From Taxawa tesnikishii (nom. ined.) (Eukaryota; Ascomycota; Dothideomycetes; Dothideales), in contig JAPDRO010000001.1 of NCBI GenBank assembly GCA_030247885.1, positions 1,612,001 to 1,676,000 of the forward strand: a DNA stretch of 64,000 bases, read 5' to 3'. Below the pieces are notes generated by a model that was not told where the DNA came from, made no database searches, and saw only the letters and a program-made list of their open reading frames with translations. Both the position numbers and the translations under genes were made by a program. Shown here piece by piece: positions 11,502 to 23,321 of this stretch (position 1 is the first letter of the stretch; every line of letters begins with the position of its first letter).

Positions 11502-12326
11502 ATGGCTGGCCTGTCCGTCAGCAAATCCGCTTCATTCCGCAAAGCCAACAGCGTCGCCCCTACTTTCCCCACCAACAGCGCAACCCCAAATCCTACCATC
11601 ATGAACACTACTACCCAGCAGGTGCGCTCACAAATCCGTAAGCGCCATGTTCCTGACTACCTCGATCAGCCGGCACCAGAAGATGAGATGCGGGAAATGA
11701 CCTACGACATCATACTGGATGAGGTAAGGCACATGAATTGCAAGTGACCGCTCAGCTAACAAGAATGACAGGCCGACAAATGTCTCTTCACCAAAGATTA
11801 CGATGGCGCGTATCAGCTCAGCACATGGCTCGTCAATAGGGAGGACATCCAACCTTACATGCGGTAAGCTCTCAATTCACCTTTCACCGCCACAACTCTC
11901 GCTCTCACATCCGTCATCACGTTCTCTCCTCAAGATTGTTCCCCACCTCAACGAAGCCGACTGACACCTCGCTTTAGCCGCTGGGCTCTTATGGTTCGAG
12001 ACTGTGTCGACATCAAGGAGAACCTCGACAACGACCCTACCCCCGAGCCGGAGCGCTTCCGTGATTGGATCGACCGCGCCAAAGCCGACCTTAAAGCCAA
12101 TGGATGGCTCCCCACTGGCATCAAGGAGTACAACAGACGTATGGTCTCTCTCATCGACAACATTGTCGAAGACGTTCCAGAACGGGAGGTGCCGCTAGAC
12201 AGTGATGAGGACGACTCCATGGAGAACGACGCTGGCGACGGTGAGAGCGGCGATACTGACGGAGAGGACGGCGAAATCGAGGAGGGAGGTGAGCATGATG
12301 AAGACAAGAAGAAGACGGAGGGTTGA
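11502..12326 (+). CDS. protein of unknown function with acidic C-terminal tail
   Basis: Three exons (11502-11723, 11772-11863, 11978-12326) joined by GT-AG introns of 48 and 114 nt give 220 aa. After a Ser/Thr/Asn-rich leader comes a compact region that looks folded: KRHVPDYLDQPAPEDEMREM, ILDEADKCLFTKDYDGAYQL, WLVNREDIQPYMRRWALMV, ERFRDWIDRAKADLKANGWL and EYNRRMVSLIDNIVEDVPE. The last 50 residues are strongly acidic (Asp/Glu/Gly). No signal peptide or membrane segment. The splicing and acidic tail suggest a nuclear or cytoplasmic protein; I do not recognise the family. Confidence 0.7.
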
Positions 12327-12817
12327 ACTCGACCTTGGGTTAGAAAGCATGACTGGATACCATCCCAGAGCGAGGCCTGCTCGCTCTTCACTAAAGATAA
12401 GATGTCTTGGAGAAGGATTTTACGGTTGCATGACGTCGAGTCATTGCGGCTGCAATCCGCAGAACGGCATCACTGCTTTTACAGCAAGGAAACACACAAC
12501 TAAGTAACGAACAATGCGATCAAGCTTATGCACACTGCCGCTTTCGAAGTGAAACGACTCCTCAAACCAACAATCGTTCCGAACTACCCACATAATGTTG
12601 TCGCTATCGTCACTCATGCACAATGTCTTGAGTCAAATCCTGCTCTGTCTGCTCTGAGATGAAACCGCGAAGGCAGAGGTAGTGATAGAATCCTTGCGTT
12701 GTGAGGATTCCTCTCGACAAACCAATGCTCGCAATCGTTCTCTACAGAAACGGGACATGGCAGAGGTGGGTTTGCGAAGCACTTCGTATCGCACCCTATC
12801 ACGACTCGCAACTTCCT
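12327..12817. other. gap between convergent genes
   Basis: About 490 bases holding the 3' ends of the rightward acidic-tail protein and the leftward DRS1 gene. No coding sequence or repeat recognised. Confidence 0.45.
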
Positions 12818-15234
12818 TTACTTCTTTCCCTTGGCAGCCTTCTTCGTACCACCTTTTCCCTTGCCACCACTGGGCATGATCACCTTTTGCCTCTCTGCGC
12901 CGAGCTCTTCTTGAGACCCATACCAACCTCGCGCCTCTCGTCCCTATCCGCCAACTTCTTCTTTTCCTTGTTACTCAACTTCTTCCTCTTCTCCTTCTTC
13001 GCCGCAGCTCCATCCCCCAGACCATTGAGCGCGGCAAAGCTCCTCTCCCTCGCCTCCTTCTTGTCCTTTTCGCCCTGGAACCACGTCTTCTTCGGGCGTG
13101 CCAGGATCTCCTTCTCGTGCGTCATGATGTTGTCGGCGCGCCGCATCTGCATCTCGGCAGTCGCCATGACCTTTTCCTCCTTCTCCTCGCGCATCACGGC
13201 CGCGATCTCGTCCTCCAGGCCTGCTATCTTATCCACCCACTTATCGGCGTCCGCGGGCACGATGACGCGCGATTTGATGATGGCGCCCTGGGCTCTGCTC
13301 GTCTTGACCGCCGCTTTAACGACTTTGCGGTCCGGCTCGGCCGCGATTGTGCACGCCCGGCCGGAGCGGCCGGCACGGGCAGTACGACCGACACGGTGGA
13401 GGTAGATCTCGTGGCTCTGAGGCGCCTCGTAGTTGATGACCGTCTCGACGTTTTTGATATCCAGACCTCTGGACGCAAGATCGGTGGCGAGCAGGAAGTT
13501 CGCATTGCCGGAACGGAAGTCCTCAATGGCATTGATACGCTGTTCTTGGCTCATGCTGCCGTGCAACTCGGCGGCTTTGAGGCCCAAGAGAGCGAAGATG
13601 ATGCGTACGCGGTGCGCTTCTTTCTTCTGCCGGAAGAAGATAATAGTGCGCGAATGGAAAACTTGTGTGCAGAGGTGAATGAGGTAGCCTAGACGTTTGT
13701 CTTCGCGGCCGGGCCGGAGACGCACGAATTCTTGAGTGAGACCGGCGACGGTTTGGCGCTTTGCGTCGACCAGGAGGCGAACGGGACGGCTCAGGCCGAC
13801 ACGGATAAGGTCGTCGACGCTGGAGGTCATGGTGGCGGAGAAGAGCATAGTTTGACGGGACTTTGGGATTGTGGTGAGAATCTCGTTCAGCTCGTCCGCG
13901 AAACCGTCTTCGAGCATTCGGTCTGCTTCATCAAGGACGAGAATCTCGATGGTGTCAACGGCGAAGGAACTGCTGTTGCGCATGAAATCGATGAAGCGGC
14001 CGGGCGTGGCAATCACCACGTCTGGCCGCAGCTTGAGCGCGTTCTCCTGTTCGCGCGCATTCATACCACCAATAGCCTGGCCGAATGTGATGTCTGTGAA
14101 GCTGGCGAGCTTGGTCGCGACGTTGTAGCACTGCAACGCCAGCTCACGAGTAGGCATGAGTATCGCGACTCTGGTAGTCGCCACCTTCTTTGGACGGTAG
14201 AGGAGACGTTCGAGTATTGGAATGATGAAGGCACCTAATCTCTTGTTAGCGAACAAACCACATCCCATTCCGGTTGCTGGAGTGACTAGTGTACGACATA
14301 CCAGTCTTTCCTGATCCGGTCTGAGCACCTCCCACGACATCCTTGCCGAGCAAAGCGACTGGAATGGTTTTGTGCTGAATGGGAGTAGGAGCGGCAAAGC
14401 CGACCGAGGAGAGACCCTTGAGGATAGGGCGAGACAGGGCCATTTCTTGAAAGGAGCCAGCAGGTTTGTGCGATGGGCCTTTTCCGCCGTCGATGTTCTC
14501 CTCTGGAGCGAAGAAGGCGTTCCGGCGTTCCACCTCTGCGGCATCTTCCTCGTCATCTTCTGCATCGGAGGATGGTTGCGACACATCGTCAGGATGCGCA
14601 ACCGGTGCTGCGATACCGTCGCCATCGTCAGAAGCTGCATCTCCCGCATCTCCGTCCCCCTCTTCGCTGCCTCCAGCTCCATCCTCTGCATCGCTGCCCT
14701 CCTCCTCATCCTCTCCATCCTCAGCTGCTGCGCCCATGCCAAACGCATCATCCGCCAAAAGCTCATCCTCACCGTCCTCAACACCATCCTCGCCATCAAT
14801 ATTGCCATCGACCTCCTCCTCCTCCTCCTCATCACCCTTCTCTTTCCTTCTCCGTTCGATAATCTCGTAGATATCGGCCGCCTTTTTCACTCCGTTCGTA
14901 GGCTGCTGGCCAGCCTGCGCCTTCAACGTCCAATCCTCAAAGTCCTGCAGCCCAGCACTGGCATCCGCGAGCTGAAACTCAAAATCCGGATCGATGGCGC
15001 CGTCGTCCTCACCCGTTGGGTTCTCGTCTTCGTCTTCGATTCCGGGGACGGGCGCGTTCTTCCCTTCCCCTTCTGCTTCTTAGCTTTCTTGCTGTTCTTT
15101 GCTTCGACTGCTGCATCGCCGCGCTTGCGCTTCTTGCCGTTGACGGGTTGAGGCGAGAAAGCTGCGTCGGAGCCATATTCTTCCTCGTCTGCGAACTCGT
15201 CGTCGACGGTGAGCACGAAGTCGTCTTTGACCAT
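12818..15234 (-). CDS. DRS1: DEAD-box RNA helicase Drs1 (DDX27), 60S ribosome assembly
   Basis: Nucleolar ATP-dependent helicase for pre-60S maturation. The start [20 protein letters not shown] matches the family. A basic nuclear patch ([21 protein letters not shown]) and long acidic stretches follow. One 67-nt intron (14301-14235) splits motif [14 protein letters not shown]. Other motifs: [30 protein letters not shown] (DEAD), [17 protein letters not shown] and [14 protein letters not shown]. Two one-base slips are evident. One at CCC 15062-15064 separates the start from [20 protein letters not shown]. The other at TTTT 12885-12888 would otherwise cut off a Lys/Gly-rich tail ending at 12818. 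With one base added at each, a 783-aa protein results, as expected for Drs1. Confidence 0.93.
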
Positions 15235-15513
15235 TTTTGTCCAGTTACTGCGGTGCTGCTGAGGGTGTGGTCTATCGAATCGGATCGCCAATCCCAAAAA
15301 GTTTCGGAGGTGAGCCGCGGCGATTTTCTGCCCCGCAAAGGCGGTCAGCGGTCAAGCTACTGGCTAGTGGCCGACTCGCGGCATCATCGTCGTCGTCTAT
15401 ACCATCACCTCTTTCCAGCAAAAGACAATATCGCTACTACTCCACTACGTAGAAGTACGTTTTCGTCCGGTCCTTGCTATTGTCTCAAACGTCCTGTCAC
15501 ATCACAGCCCACA

Positions 15514-16079
15514 ATGGACACCACCACCGCCCAACCTCCATTCCCCTCAGCTCACCACCGCGCGACCTCCCCTCCATCCTCGCGGCCGAAAACTCCCTGC
15601 TCTTCCCCGCCTTCACCGCCGACACAGCCTGGTCGCTCGGGTCTCTGCTCAGACACCGCCTGCTTACCTTCCCCACACCTACCGTAATCTCCGTCAGCCT
15701 GGCCGGATCTAAGCAGCCTCTGTTTTACAGCGCCGTGCGTCCCGGTACCACTCCGGACAACGTGTCGTGGGTGCATCGAAAGCAGAACACCGTGTTACGC
15801 TTCGGCGTGAGCACGTGGTACATGCACAACAAGTTCAGTGGTGACGAGGGCGCCTTTGCGCGCAAGTACGGGCTGGGTGAGAGGGCGGGGGAGTATGCCA
15901 TCCATGGAGGAGGCGTGCCGATTAGGGTGAGGGGCGTAGAGGGCGTGGTGGCCGTGGTGGTGGTGAGTGGACTCAAGCAGGAGGAGGACCATATGATTGT
16001 GGTGCAAACGGTGGGCGATTTCCTCGAGAGCTTGGGGGAAGCGGTTGGTGTAGAGGGAGAGAAGAAGAAGGAGGACTAG
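15514..16079 (+). CDS. UPF0303 / haem-degrading-domain-like protein (yeast YBR137W type)
   Basis: Conserved blocks: DLPSILAAENSLLFPAFTA, AWSLGSLLRHRLL, VISVSLAGSKQPLFYSAV, NVSWVHRKQNTVLRFGVST, EYAIHGGGVPIRVRGVEGVV and VSGLKQEEDHMIVVQT. These match the YBR137W/UPF0303 family, which shares the GlcG/HbpS fold often labelled haem-degrading. The domain frame has no ATG upstream. The natural start (15514, MDTTTAQPPFP) is one frame away, and a single extra C in the CCCC run at 15543-15546 joins them into 188 aa, the usual length. The in vivo role of the family is poorly known. It diverges from DRS1 across about 280 bases. Confidence 0.85.
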
Positions 16080-16501
16080 AAGCGGTAGCAGTTGGAAGGC
16101 TTGGATGTTAGAGGCAGGGCACCGGTCCACTGGATTTCTTAATAGGCTGATACGAAGTTCGACCGTGGCCATGACAATCTATTGGGCAGGAAGGCATGAC
16201 ATCTAAACACCCGAAGCGCTGTATAGTAACCCTCGACGATGAAGTCTGAAGGGGATAACAATGGCTAGAGGACTAACGACTTGCGACGGCCTCATATGTA
16301 AACCGATAAAAAGAGTATCATCGCCTGCTTACGATCCTGTCATATCACCTCATTATGTACCATCATAACCTTCGTCCATTGAAAAAGCCCGTCATACCCA
16401 TATAGATTTTCCCTTGACATAGACAACGCCAATGCTAAAAGAATCAAAGCAACCAGAAACCAAGGCTTGAAAAGTCAAACAGAACCCATCACGACCTTCA
16501 C
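16080..16501. other. gap between convergent genes
   Basis: About 420 bases with the 3' flanks of the UPF0303 gene and the leftward membrane-protein gene. Nothing further recognised. Confidence 0.4.
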
Positions 16502-18070
16502 TCACCTTCTCACTTCATCCACAGGATCAGCGAACGGACTTCCTTCCTCCATTGCAGCACCCTGAATCATGCTGATGCCACCCACACTCAACCTCGCCGG
16601 TCTCGCTTCCCTCACACTCGCATTGCTGGAGTAAAGCGTACTGGTGATACTCCTCTGACTGCCGGTCCGCGCCGTCGTCGGCCTGCTGATCGGACTCACC
16701 AACTCACTCCTCCAGTCGTTCCCAGTCTCCCCTTGCTCAAGGGAGACGGTATCTGGGTCGGGGTCGTCGAACGGCGACCGACTCGCTACCGACGGTGTAC
16801 CGCGACTCGTTGTCCCGATAGAGGTCACTGAGGCGGCGCCGTTGGTGATACGGAGGTAAGAAACGGGCCTTTCGCCATCGAGTTGGCTCAGTGAGGACGC
16901 GCTCGAATGCCTCGCCACGGCACCCATGGTCATACTCCTCACGCTTGGAGTCGGAGCTGCAACTGCAGCGGCGGCGGGAAGCAGGCTCCGTGGTCTGTAA
17001 GGCGGTGGAGGATCCTCCGTGCTGGCACCACGAAGAGGTGAGGTCGGTGCCACGGACGCTGTTTCGGAAGTGTCGAGGCCAGTGAAGTAGGTTGGGTTCG
17101 TCGTGCTTGTGACCACAGGCCGTTGGCTCGATGCGGGGTTGGCTGAAGAAGTGGGAAGACGTGGATATGGAGAGGAGAGGGAGCGCACGGGCAAGCCGTT
17201 GATGTTCACAGCCACGGGACTCGCGTGCATCCCGCTCTTGCTTTCGCCTCGGTGGAACAGTTTCTCTTTGACCTCGGTGACTGGATGGAAGGGTAAAGAT
17301 TGCTGCTTCCGGCGCCGGCGTAGACAGAACAGCAGCCCGAAAATCGTGGCTGCGAGGACGAGGAGTGGAATGATGACTGCTGCAGCGATGGCACCTGGAG
17401 AGAGACGGTGCAATGTTGAGGGTGGGTGTGCATTGGGAAGAGGAGTGGGTCCGCTGCTGCCGGATAGCGAGAAGTCGCTAGGTGAAGGGAGGGCACCGCG
17501 TGAGCCTGATGCTGATGGTGCGGTATCTAAGATCGTGGACGCGGTGTTGGTGGATAGGGAGGAGGCAGAGAGGCCAGATTCGATCGTGGTAGCAGGTGCG
17601 GACGTTGTCTGGAGTACGAGTGAGGTTGGACTGCTGGCGATGGTACTGGCTGGGGCGGTGGCAGACGCGGCACTGTCAGTTGCTGCTGTCGAGTCTAGAG
17701 ATGCAGCGGCAGCAGTACTGGCAGCAGCAGATGCCGAGTCGAGCGTTGCGGTGTCCGAATCCGAGGACGATATTAACGTAGCGAAGGTAGTGCTGGCGGG
17801 ATTGGTGAGGTCTATCGAGGTAGTAATGATGGCGGCCTCAGCGCTCGTTGCGTCCGCGGTAGAAGCAGCGCTGGTACCATGATCGTTGTCGTGATCGTTG
17901 TCGTCGTCGTCGCTGCCATTGCTCGTCGTTGCTACAGGCGTAGTAGGCGTGGTTGGGCTCGGGCTCGCGCTTGGGCTTGGGGTTATAACCGAGTGGGCGA
18001 CCAACCAAGAGGAGACCTCTGGCGGCATGCTCTGTGGACCTTGGTGGTCATCATCCCGGGCCACTTTCAT
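16502..18070 (-). CDS. Ser/Thr-rich single-pass membrane protein with long cytoplasmic tail
   Basis: A 522-aa open frame. Residues about 30-215 are Ser/Thr/Ala-rich with an acidic DDDDNDHDND patch, typical of heavily O-glycosylated ectodomains. One membrane helix (IAAAVIIPLLVLAATIFGLLF) is followed by the stop-transfer sequence RRRRK. The tail of about 280 residues is disordered, with a PPPPYRPR element of the kind bound by WW/SH3 domains. The layout resembles fungal wall sensors (Mid2/Wsc type), but I see no WSC domain. No signal peptide precedes the Ser/Thr region and a stop codon lies just upstream of the ATG, so a short 5' exon (perhaps starting near 18200) may be missing from this model. 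Confidence 0.7.
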   Translation of the reverse strand: MKVARDDDHQGPQSMPPEVSSWLVAHSVITPSPSASPSPTTPTTPVATTSNGSDDDDNDHDNDHGTSAASTADATSAEAAIITTSIDLTNPASTTFATLISSSDSDTATLDSASAAASTAAAASLDSTAATDSAASATAPASTIASSPTSLVLQTTSAPATTIESGLSASSLSTNTASTILDTAPSASGSRGALPSPSDFSLSGSSGPTPLPNAHPPSTLHRLSPGAIAAAVIIPLLVLAATIFGLLFCLRRRRKQQSLPFHPVTEVKEKLFHRGESKSGMHASPVAVNINGLPVRSLSSPYPRLPTSSANPASSQRPVVTSTTNPTYFTGLDTSETASVAPTSPLRGASTEDPPPPYRPRSLLPAAAAVAAPTPSVRSMTMGAVARHSSASSLSQLDGERPVSYLRITNGAASVTSIGTTSRGTPSVASRSPFDDPDPDTVSLEQGETGNDWRSELVSPISRPTTARTGSQRSITSTLYSSNASVREARPARLSVGGISMIQGAAMEEGSPFADPVDEVRR

Positions 18071-18961
18071 CTCTCAGATCACGACAACGACAGCTGTGTT
18101 GGATCGATTGATAGATTGCGTGGAAGAGAGGAGAGGAGACGAGGCGTGGAGCAGCGTACAGGGTAGATTACGGCGGGAAAGGTTACGGAGGAGAGGGCCA
18201 TGGTGCATTTGCGGGTGGTCTCTTGGTGATGCTGAGCATTGCCTCATCGGGTTGCCTCATCGGGGTTTCTTGGTCTTCAGCCGCTGCATGCAAGACGGGA
18301 AAGACGGGGGCGGAGTACGGAGAGGAGAACCGCCATCCATCGATCCTTTTCTGCGCCACGCTGCAAGAACACGGGAGCGTCACACACACTTAAAGTCGCA
18401 CGTTGCCCCGCTCCGTCTGCCAATCGCTGCCGCTCTCCGAGCCTCCCCACCATCGCAGCACTTTGGAGCAACAGGTTTGCGGGGAATATCTGTGTCTTGA
18501 GACACTCAGGAATCCGGTTGTGTGACAGTACATCGGTACATCGCATGCAAAAACCACCCACAGCTACATGCAGTGCAGCCAAGTGACACACGCCCTCAAC
18601 CCAAGAAGCCAACCCCGCCACCAACATTGACTTTAACACCTTTCTTACGCCAAGCCCGAAGGCTGTGATACAGGCCGGCCGGTGTGGGAGGATCTTTGGG
18701 CTTTGCACAAGGCCAGTGACGCGCAGCTAAAAACAGACGCCCAGCCATGTTCTAGTAGCCCACTTTGAGGCATCTACGAGTGCGTAGTTGAAGGGATCGT
18801 GCTGAGGCTGGTCTGTGGGACATCAACCGCCATATGTAGTCATTATTAGCTACCTATCAGTAGGTTAAGGTTGAGAGGCCGAGCCGGCTGTCGACCAGAT
18901 GGGTCGATGGAGATCATGAAGTAACCACTCGGCGGGCGAGACCGCCGCACGCTCCACCTTC
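18071..18961. other. upstream region of membrane-protein gene and catalase 3' flank
   Basis: About 890 bases. It should hold the promoter, and perhaps a signal-peptide exon, of the leftward membrane-protein gene. No convincing coding exon could be fixed, and no RNA gene or repeat is seen. Confidence 0.4.
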
Positions 18962-20710
18962 TCACATGGTCCCGGATGGGTGCGGAGTGCCATCAGGAGT
19001 CTTTCTCTTCTGCAGTCCCTCCTCGATCAGTTTGCTCAGGTCTTCACTGACACGTGCGAACATCTTCACCGTCTCTTTCTGCACCTCCGCATCCGCCTTG
19101 CCCAGGTGCGGCAACAGGTTCTTCAGGAAACCCTCCTTGCCACCCTCCTCCTTCTTCAGCATCTCCCAGAAATCCCTTGACTGCTCAAAGTCACGGTCCG
19201 TAACGTCCGACGTGAACGCAACCGCCTGGCCCACCCACTGGTCGTGGTCGTACGTCTCCGGGTTCGAAGTTGGGGCCAGCTTGCGGAAGCTCGAGCGCAC
19301 GTAATCAGGCTCGGCGCCGTAGTTGCCGTTGATGGTCGCCGGGCCGTCGCGCTGGTACGGCGAGTACACTTTGCTGTGAGCCCTGTTGCACGGCAGCTGC
19401 TGGTAATTGGGCCCGACACGGTAGCGCGCGGCGTCTGGGTAGCTGAACATGCGGGCCTGAAGCAGGATATCCGCCGACGGAGCGACGCCTGGGACCATGG
19501 CCGAGGGAGAGAACGCGGCCTGCTCAATGTCTTGGAAGAAGTTGTCTGGATTCCGGTTCAGTACGATACGGCCAATCTTCTTCAGTGGGTATTTCGAATG
19601 CGGCCAGGTGTAGGTGTTGTCGAAAATCGGGATGCCGGACTGTTCTGCCTCCTTCGGGTCCATGATTTGCAAGTAAACGCTCCATGAGGGGAAGTCGCCA
19701 CCCTTGATGGCTTCGAAGAGGTCCCGGACATGGTAGTCCGGGTCCTCACCAGCAAGTCTTAGGGCTTTGTCGGCATCCATGTTCTTGATACCAGCATCGG
19801 GCTTGAAGTGCCACTTGACGTACTTGAAGCTGCCGTCGGCCTTGCCCAGCTTGTAGGTGTGCACTCCGAAACCATTGATGTTCCGGAGAGATTCCGGGAT
19901 TCCGCGCATGCCAAAAAGCTGCATGATGGCGTGAATTCCCTCTTGGTTGTTGTTATGGTAGTCCCAGAACATGGTCGAATCCGGGATGTTCGTCTGAGGA
20001 TGACGCTTGTGTGAGCGATTCAAGCTTGGAAACTTGATCGGATCCCTAATGAAGAAGACGGGCAGGTCGTTGAACACAAAGTCCTGGTTGCCCTCCTCGG
20101 TGAAGACCTTGAGAGCGAATCCGCGAATGTCACGGACGGTGTCGCTGGCACCCTTCTCGCCAGCTACAGTGGAAAGACGGCACAGACATTCGGTCTTCTT
20201 ACCCACGCCTGTCAGGAACTTGGCCGAGGTGATGTCTGAAATGTCATCGGTGACTTCGTAGTAACCCCAAGCGCCAGCGGCTTTGGCGTGGACGACTCTA
20301 CAAGGTACGTTAGTCTAAGAGGTGAGATAACACTTTCATCGGGCTGAGCTCACCTCTCTGGAATTCTCTCGCGCGGGAAGTGGGTGAGCGTCTCGATCAA
20401 CTGAGTATCTTCGAGGAGCCCTAGACCTCCACCACCAAAGCGGCTCCGGATCTGAAGGGTCGTCGTAGGGTCAGCGATGGGTTGACCTTCGGCCAAGGTG
20501 TACACTGGGTCTTTTCCGCAGAACTGTCGTGTCAAGTCAGTATCTTGTATCGCTCACGTGAGTACTCTAGACAAGCAAGGCTGTTGAACGTCCCAGGTCA
20601 TCGGCAGTACTCAGAAAGGATCTTCAACTCACTGTGCGCTGCATTGAATGGCTGACATGCTCGTAATCGGCTGTCGGGTCTTTACGGTTCTCGGATGCAG
20701 TTATAGACAT
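18962..20710 (-). CDS. small-subunit haem catalase
   Basis: Breaks down hydrogen peroxide to water and oxygen. Three exons (20710-20633, 20523-20354, 20297-18962) with introns of 109 and 56 nt give 527 aa. The start MSITASENRKDPTADYEHVS precedes the family block RSRFGGGGLGLLEDTQLIET and FPRERIPERVVHAKAAGAWG, which carries the catalytic His. FVFNDLPVFFIRDPIKFPS carries the catalytic Asn. RMFSYPDAARYRVGPNYQQLP gives the proximal haem-ligating Tyr. No signal peptide is present. The end, TPDGTPHPSGTM, is not a clear PTS1 signal, so cytosolic or peroxisomal location is open. No large-subunit flavodoxin-like extension. Confidence 0.95.
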
Positions 20711-20798
20711 TGTTAGAGACGGCTTCTCGCTCAAGTGGTTGGATTATTCAGTGATGTTGTATCAGGATACACTGTTGACTGAAGAGACGACAGCAGCT

Positions 20799-20833
<35 letters not shown>

Positions 20834-21366
20834 GCTGTAATATGTAGCTACCCTCATCGCATCTGCTATCCTGGCCAGCGCAACGATGCGGACAACCTCA
20901 GTCGTGATGACCGCGCGGAACATCATCACAGTGCGCGAACCCTTGCCCAGACGCCGTCAAACGTCGTGTTTACAACGTGATGACCGATTGCTTTGTACAA
21001 AGCGAGCGATTCCGAGCTTCGGCAGTGATGGCCCTTATCGCAACCCTGCTGCACATCATCCGCGTAACCCACTCTGAACGAACCATGACCTCCAAGCACC
21101 GCCGATTCGCTACGTCAGACACGAAGGTGAGAGAAACGTGCAGATCGCATACGCAGATCAAAGCATCTCATGACAGCCGCGTGGGGTGTGCGCGACAGAC
21201 GAACGACCTACCCGCAGCCCCCGTAACAAACGAAACCGACAGCGCCGATTGGCAGAGACAAACAAGGTTCAGCTGAGGAAACAGGCGACGATTTCATTTT
21301 GCAGTGGTATCTAATGCTTCACATCCCTAAATCAAAAACGCCTCACCGACATCATTCCCATCTCGT
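20711..21366. other. catalase upstream region
   Basis: About 650 bases between the catalase start and the end of the GH16 gene. It contains the CAACAG repeat described separately. Otherwise no gene is recognised. Confidence 0.45.
20799..20833. repeat. (CAACAG)n microsatellite in catalase 5' region
   Basis: A hexanucleotide repeat of about five to six units, 90-125 bases upstream of the catalase start codon, probably within the promoter or leader. Confidence 0.85.
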
Positions 21367-22611
21367 TCATGAGGCCGAGTACACCCTCCAGCTCTTCCAC
21401 TCCCAGTACGCCGTTTCGAACGCCGTATTGTTCGTCGCTACGAAATCGGTGCAGGTGCCTGGACAACTATCTTCGGTGCTATAGACGCTCGTCGAGCCGG
21501 CCCAGTCGCCGCACAGGTCGATGTTGGCGATGATGCTTTGGTTCTTAAAATGCGAGCCAATATCGCAGTGGGTGTTGGGGAAGTCAGCGAGCGCCGTGCC
21601 CCAGGAGGAAGGGTCTGGAGACGAATCGTTGCCGGAGGCTAGGTCGTCTGGGATCGAGTCGCGACCGAAAAACCAGATGCGGATGCCTTCGGTGCGCAGT
21701 TCCATTGCGTAGACCTGGTGATGAGGTTAGAAATCTCGACTCACCGGCGAGTGGATAAGAGGCAAGGGTGACTTACTCCGCCACCGTTGTTATTCAGCGC
21801 CTCGCCGTACGTATCATCCTCTCCCCGAACACCACAGCCGGCATTGTCATCCGTTCCATTCCAGCAGTTCGTCGTCAGCACATCTCCGGTCTCTTTGCGC
21901 TTTGCCTTCATCGTGCATCCTTCGGACGTGTGCAGCGTCATTTGGTTGCCCGTCGTGGCCTGGTTGACCGCTTCTACGACATCGATCTCGCCGTTCTCGG
22001 GCCAATTGCTCGGATCGGAGAGCCACAGCGCCGGCCACGTGCTACAGCCGTATGGCGAGTGCAGGATATCGAAGACGAAGAGACCGGAGCTGTATTGCTT
22101 CTTGGATGTGATGCGGACCGAGTACCGACCTGTGCTGGCGTCCGTGTCTGTCGTGTCGACGCGCAGGACAGCGGATGTTGAAGACGCGTAGGTCAAGTTG
22201 TACTGTGTAGAGTTCGCCGTCTCGGCGGGCACGTAGCTACAATAGCAACGTTAGCTGCTGTTCCTATGTGGAGTAGAAAGACTGCTGAACATACTGGACG
22301 AATCCACTGGACGGATCATAACCGGTGAAGTAATCAAAATCATCGAAGAAACCAGTCCCGCTGTATTCATCTTCTAGAGTATATGTCAATCGGCTGTAGT
22401 CGGGGTACGAGCCGCTGTTCTTGGTGCCTAATACTGCTCCGATAACTATGGCGGCGATGATGAGGATTGCTGCGACGATGACACCGATGAGTAGTTTGCG
22501 TGACCAATTCTTGGGATTCCATCTAGACCCTGTTGCTGCGGATTTCTCTGTATATGCTGGTGGCGGGCCATATGCAGGTGTGTGTACTAGATGTTCGTTG
22601 CTTGCGGTCAT
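21367..22611 (-). CDS. GH16 endo-1,3(4)-beta-glucanase, type II membrane protein
   Basis: Three exons (22611-22295, 22236-21777, 21714-21367) with introns of 58 and 62 nt give 374 aa. The N-terminus has a short cytoplasmic part with PAYGPPPAYTEKS, then a membrane anchor (LLIGVIVAAILIIAAIVIGAV, about residues 40-60) with no cleavage site. The GH16 domain shows WPALWLSDPSNWPENGEIDV followed by VEAVN, giving the E-I-D-V-V-E catalytic signature. MTLHTSEGC, NCWNGTDDNAGCGV and TALADFPNTHCDIGSHFKNQ are also present. The enzyme should face the cell wall and cut mixed or beta-1,3-glucan, for wall remodelling or nutrition. Confidence 0.92.
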
Positions 22612-23321
22612 AGCGAAAGATTGATAGCGAAAGGACTGAGCAGTGTTTGCGAACGAGGGCAGACTGAGACAACTTGAAGGGGAAAGGCAGGAAGAGACAA
22701 CATCGTAGTTTGGGTGACAGCTCAAAGATAAGCAGGTCTTCAGTACTGCAGAACTCTACTCGACGCGTGGGTGCTGTTGCTGCGCCAGCATATGGCCGCC
22801 CAATGAAACACACGTTGCTGCCACATAGGTCATGAGCCCCACCAATTCGACGCTGGAGATTGCCAAACCGGTTCGGAATAGGAGAGAATCAATGCTGTTT
22901 GGGCAAGTGCGACATGGTTTGACTTTGCAAGGACGCGCGGTACTGACGCGTCGCAGAAAACGCTCGTTCGGCCGCATCCGAAGCCCTAAACCTAATATAG
23001 AGTAGCAGGGCAAACGTCGGTGGTCTGCTTGTGGTAGTCTAAGGACAACGGATAATTAAAGGTTAGCTTCGTATATGCGCTTCGGCGCCGTGTACGATCG
23101 CTTCCGCTGGCTTTTGACATATGCCGCCGCTTTGCTGTGGCGGTTGCGCTACCTTCATCGGCGGCCCTATATCCAGGTCTTTTGCTGTCTCGTAAATGGC
23201 AAGATATGGATTCAGTAGGCCTCAGACACGCTGCTTGGACATCTCTCCTGAATTCATGGTCGGTATTTACAGTTTTCCAAACGCCGTAGACCGCTGCTCG
23301 CATTGAGCGTGATTCCGGCAT
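22612..23321. other. GH16 upstream region
   Basis: About 700 bases between the GH16 start and the end of the complex I subunit gene. Short open frames only; no gene or RNA recognised. Confidence 0.4.

Noticed and set aside
12701-15151. Long rightward open frames opposite DRS1 (for example 12701-13405, 14372-15151)
   Set aside because: They are antisense shadows of a GC-rich, charge-biased coding sequence; no domain and no own promoter or splice logic.
17103-17882. 259-codon rightward frame opposite the Ser/Thr-rich membrane protein
   Set aside because: Low-complexity Val/Ala composition mirrors the Ser/Thr codons on the other strand; a shadow.
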